Shown in pieces: positions 12,505-12,623 of a stretch of DNA of 12,623 bases (positions within the stretch are counted from its first letter, which is position 1; each line of letters begins with the position of its first letter). The position numbers were made by a program, and so were the translations under genes. The DNA comes from Oscillospiraceae bacterium (lineage in GTDB: Bacteria; Bacillota; Clostridia; Oscillospirales; Ruminococcaceae): contig CAAGBQ010000017.1 in NCBI GenBank assembly GCA_900768105.1, positions 1 through 12,623 of the forward strand, read 5' to 3'. The notes below the pieces were generated by a model. That model had not been told where the DNA came from and ran no database searches. It was given only the letters and a program-made list of their open reading frames with translations.

Positions 12505-12623
12505 GATATACCTCTTACCTTGCGGCAGAGCTTTATCTGTGCGGAAAAGTCTGCGAGCCGTCAGGGCGGTCGGGCGAAATAGGTATATTGAAAATACGCC
12601 GTTAGGGACCCCGTCGGGGACGG

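Larger units (their letters stand above)
12359..12623. other. Gene-free end of the window with repeats and inverted repeats
   Basis: It holds the dispersed repeat at 12398-12435, a nested palindrome serving as terminator (12462-12504), an 8-bp inverted repeat (ATATACCT at 12506-12513 and AGGTATAT at 12581-12588), and a CCCC-GTC-GGGG hairpin at the very end. No gene with a ribosome binding site is visible. Confidence 0.55.

Overview
The window most likely comes from a Gram-positive gut Clostridia genome of the Oscillospiraceae/Ruminococcaceae type. This is inferred from the gene families present (LytR-CpsA-Psr protein, sporulation-type D,D-carboxypeptidase, RNase J, tandem DUF1292 proteins, phi LC3-type holin, TcdA), the consistently strong AAAGGAG ribosome binding sites, and the many short GC-rich palindromic repeats between genes. 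No 16S rRNA or other decisive marker is present, so the assignment stays at this level.

Layout. 1-120: a compact array of three adjacent hairpins closed by an outer stem (cloverleaf shape). 189-2280: a two-gene + strand cell-envelope operon (LCP glycopolymer transferase, then a DUF3810 membrane protein with an HExxH motif). 2374-4397: an AT-rich restriction-modification island, with a beta-class SPPY DNA methyltransferase (+) facing a PD-(D/E)xK endonuclease (-). Each gene has its own promoter, and both stop codons form the base of one shared terminator hairpin. 4409-5785: a membrane-anchored D-Ala-D-Ala carboxypeptidase (-) whose third active-site motif reads KLG instead of KTG. 6085-6315: a small DUF378 membrane protein (+). 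6394-7951: a three-gene phage-derived cassette (-): tail-fibre-like protein, unrecognised protein, holin. 8210-10524: RNase J with a sigma-A promoter, a leader of about 250 nt, an unclear start codon and a long basic low-complexity N-terminal extension with AT-hook-like motifs. 10658-11330: two adjacent DUF1292 acidic proteins. 11443-11628: a strongly supported structured RNA of about 180 nt with no coding explanation. 11657-12358: tcdA (tRNA t6A dehydratase). 12359-12623: terminator and repeats.

The LCP/DUF3810 operon and the carboxypeptidase are all cell-wall genes and flank the R-M island, which suggests the island was inserted into a wall-gene neighbourhood. RNase J, the DUF1292 pair, the structured RNA and tcdA form an RNA-metabolism and housekeeping stretch. 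The most interesting items are the structured RNA at 11443-11628 (multibranched with a probable pseudoknot, possibly a relative of the raiA motif but not assignable by eye), the cloverleaf at 10-95, the R-M pair of unknown specificity, the isolated tail-fibre/holin cassette, and the RNase J leader, start and extension.
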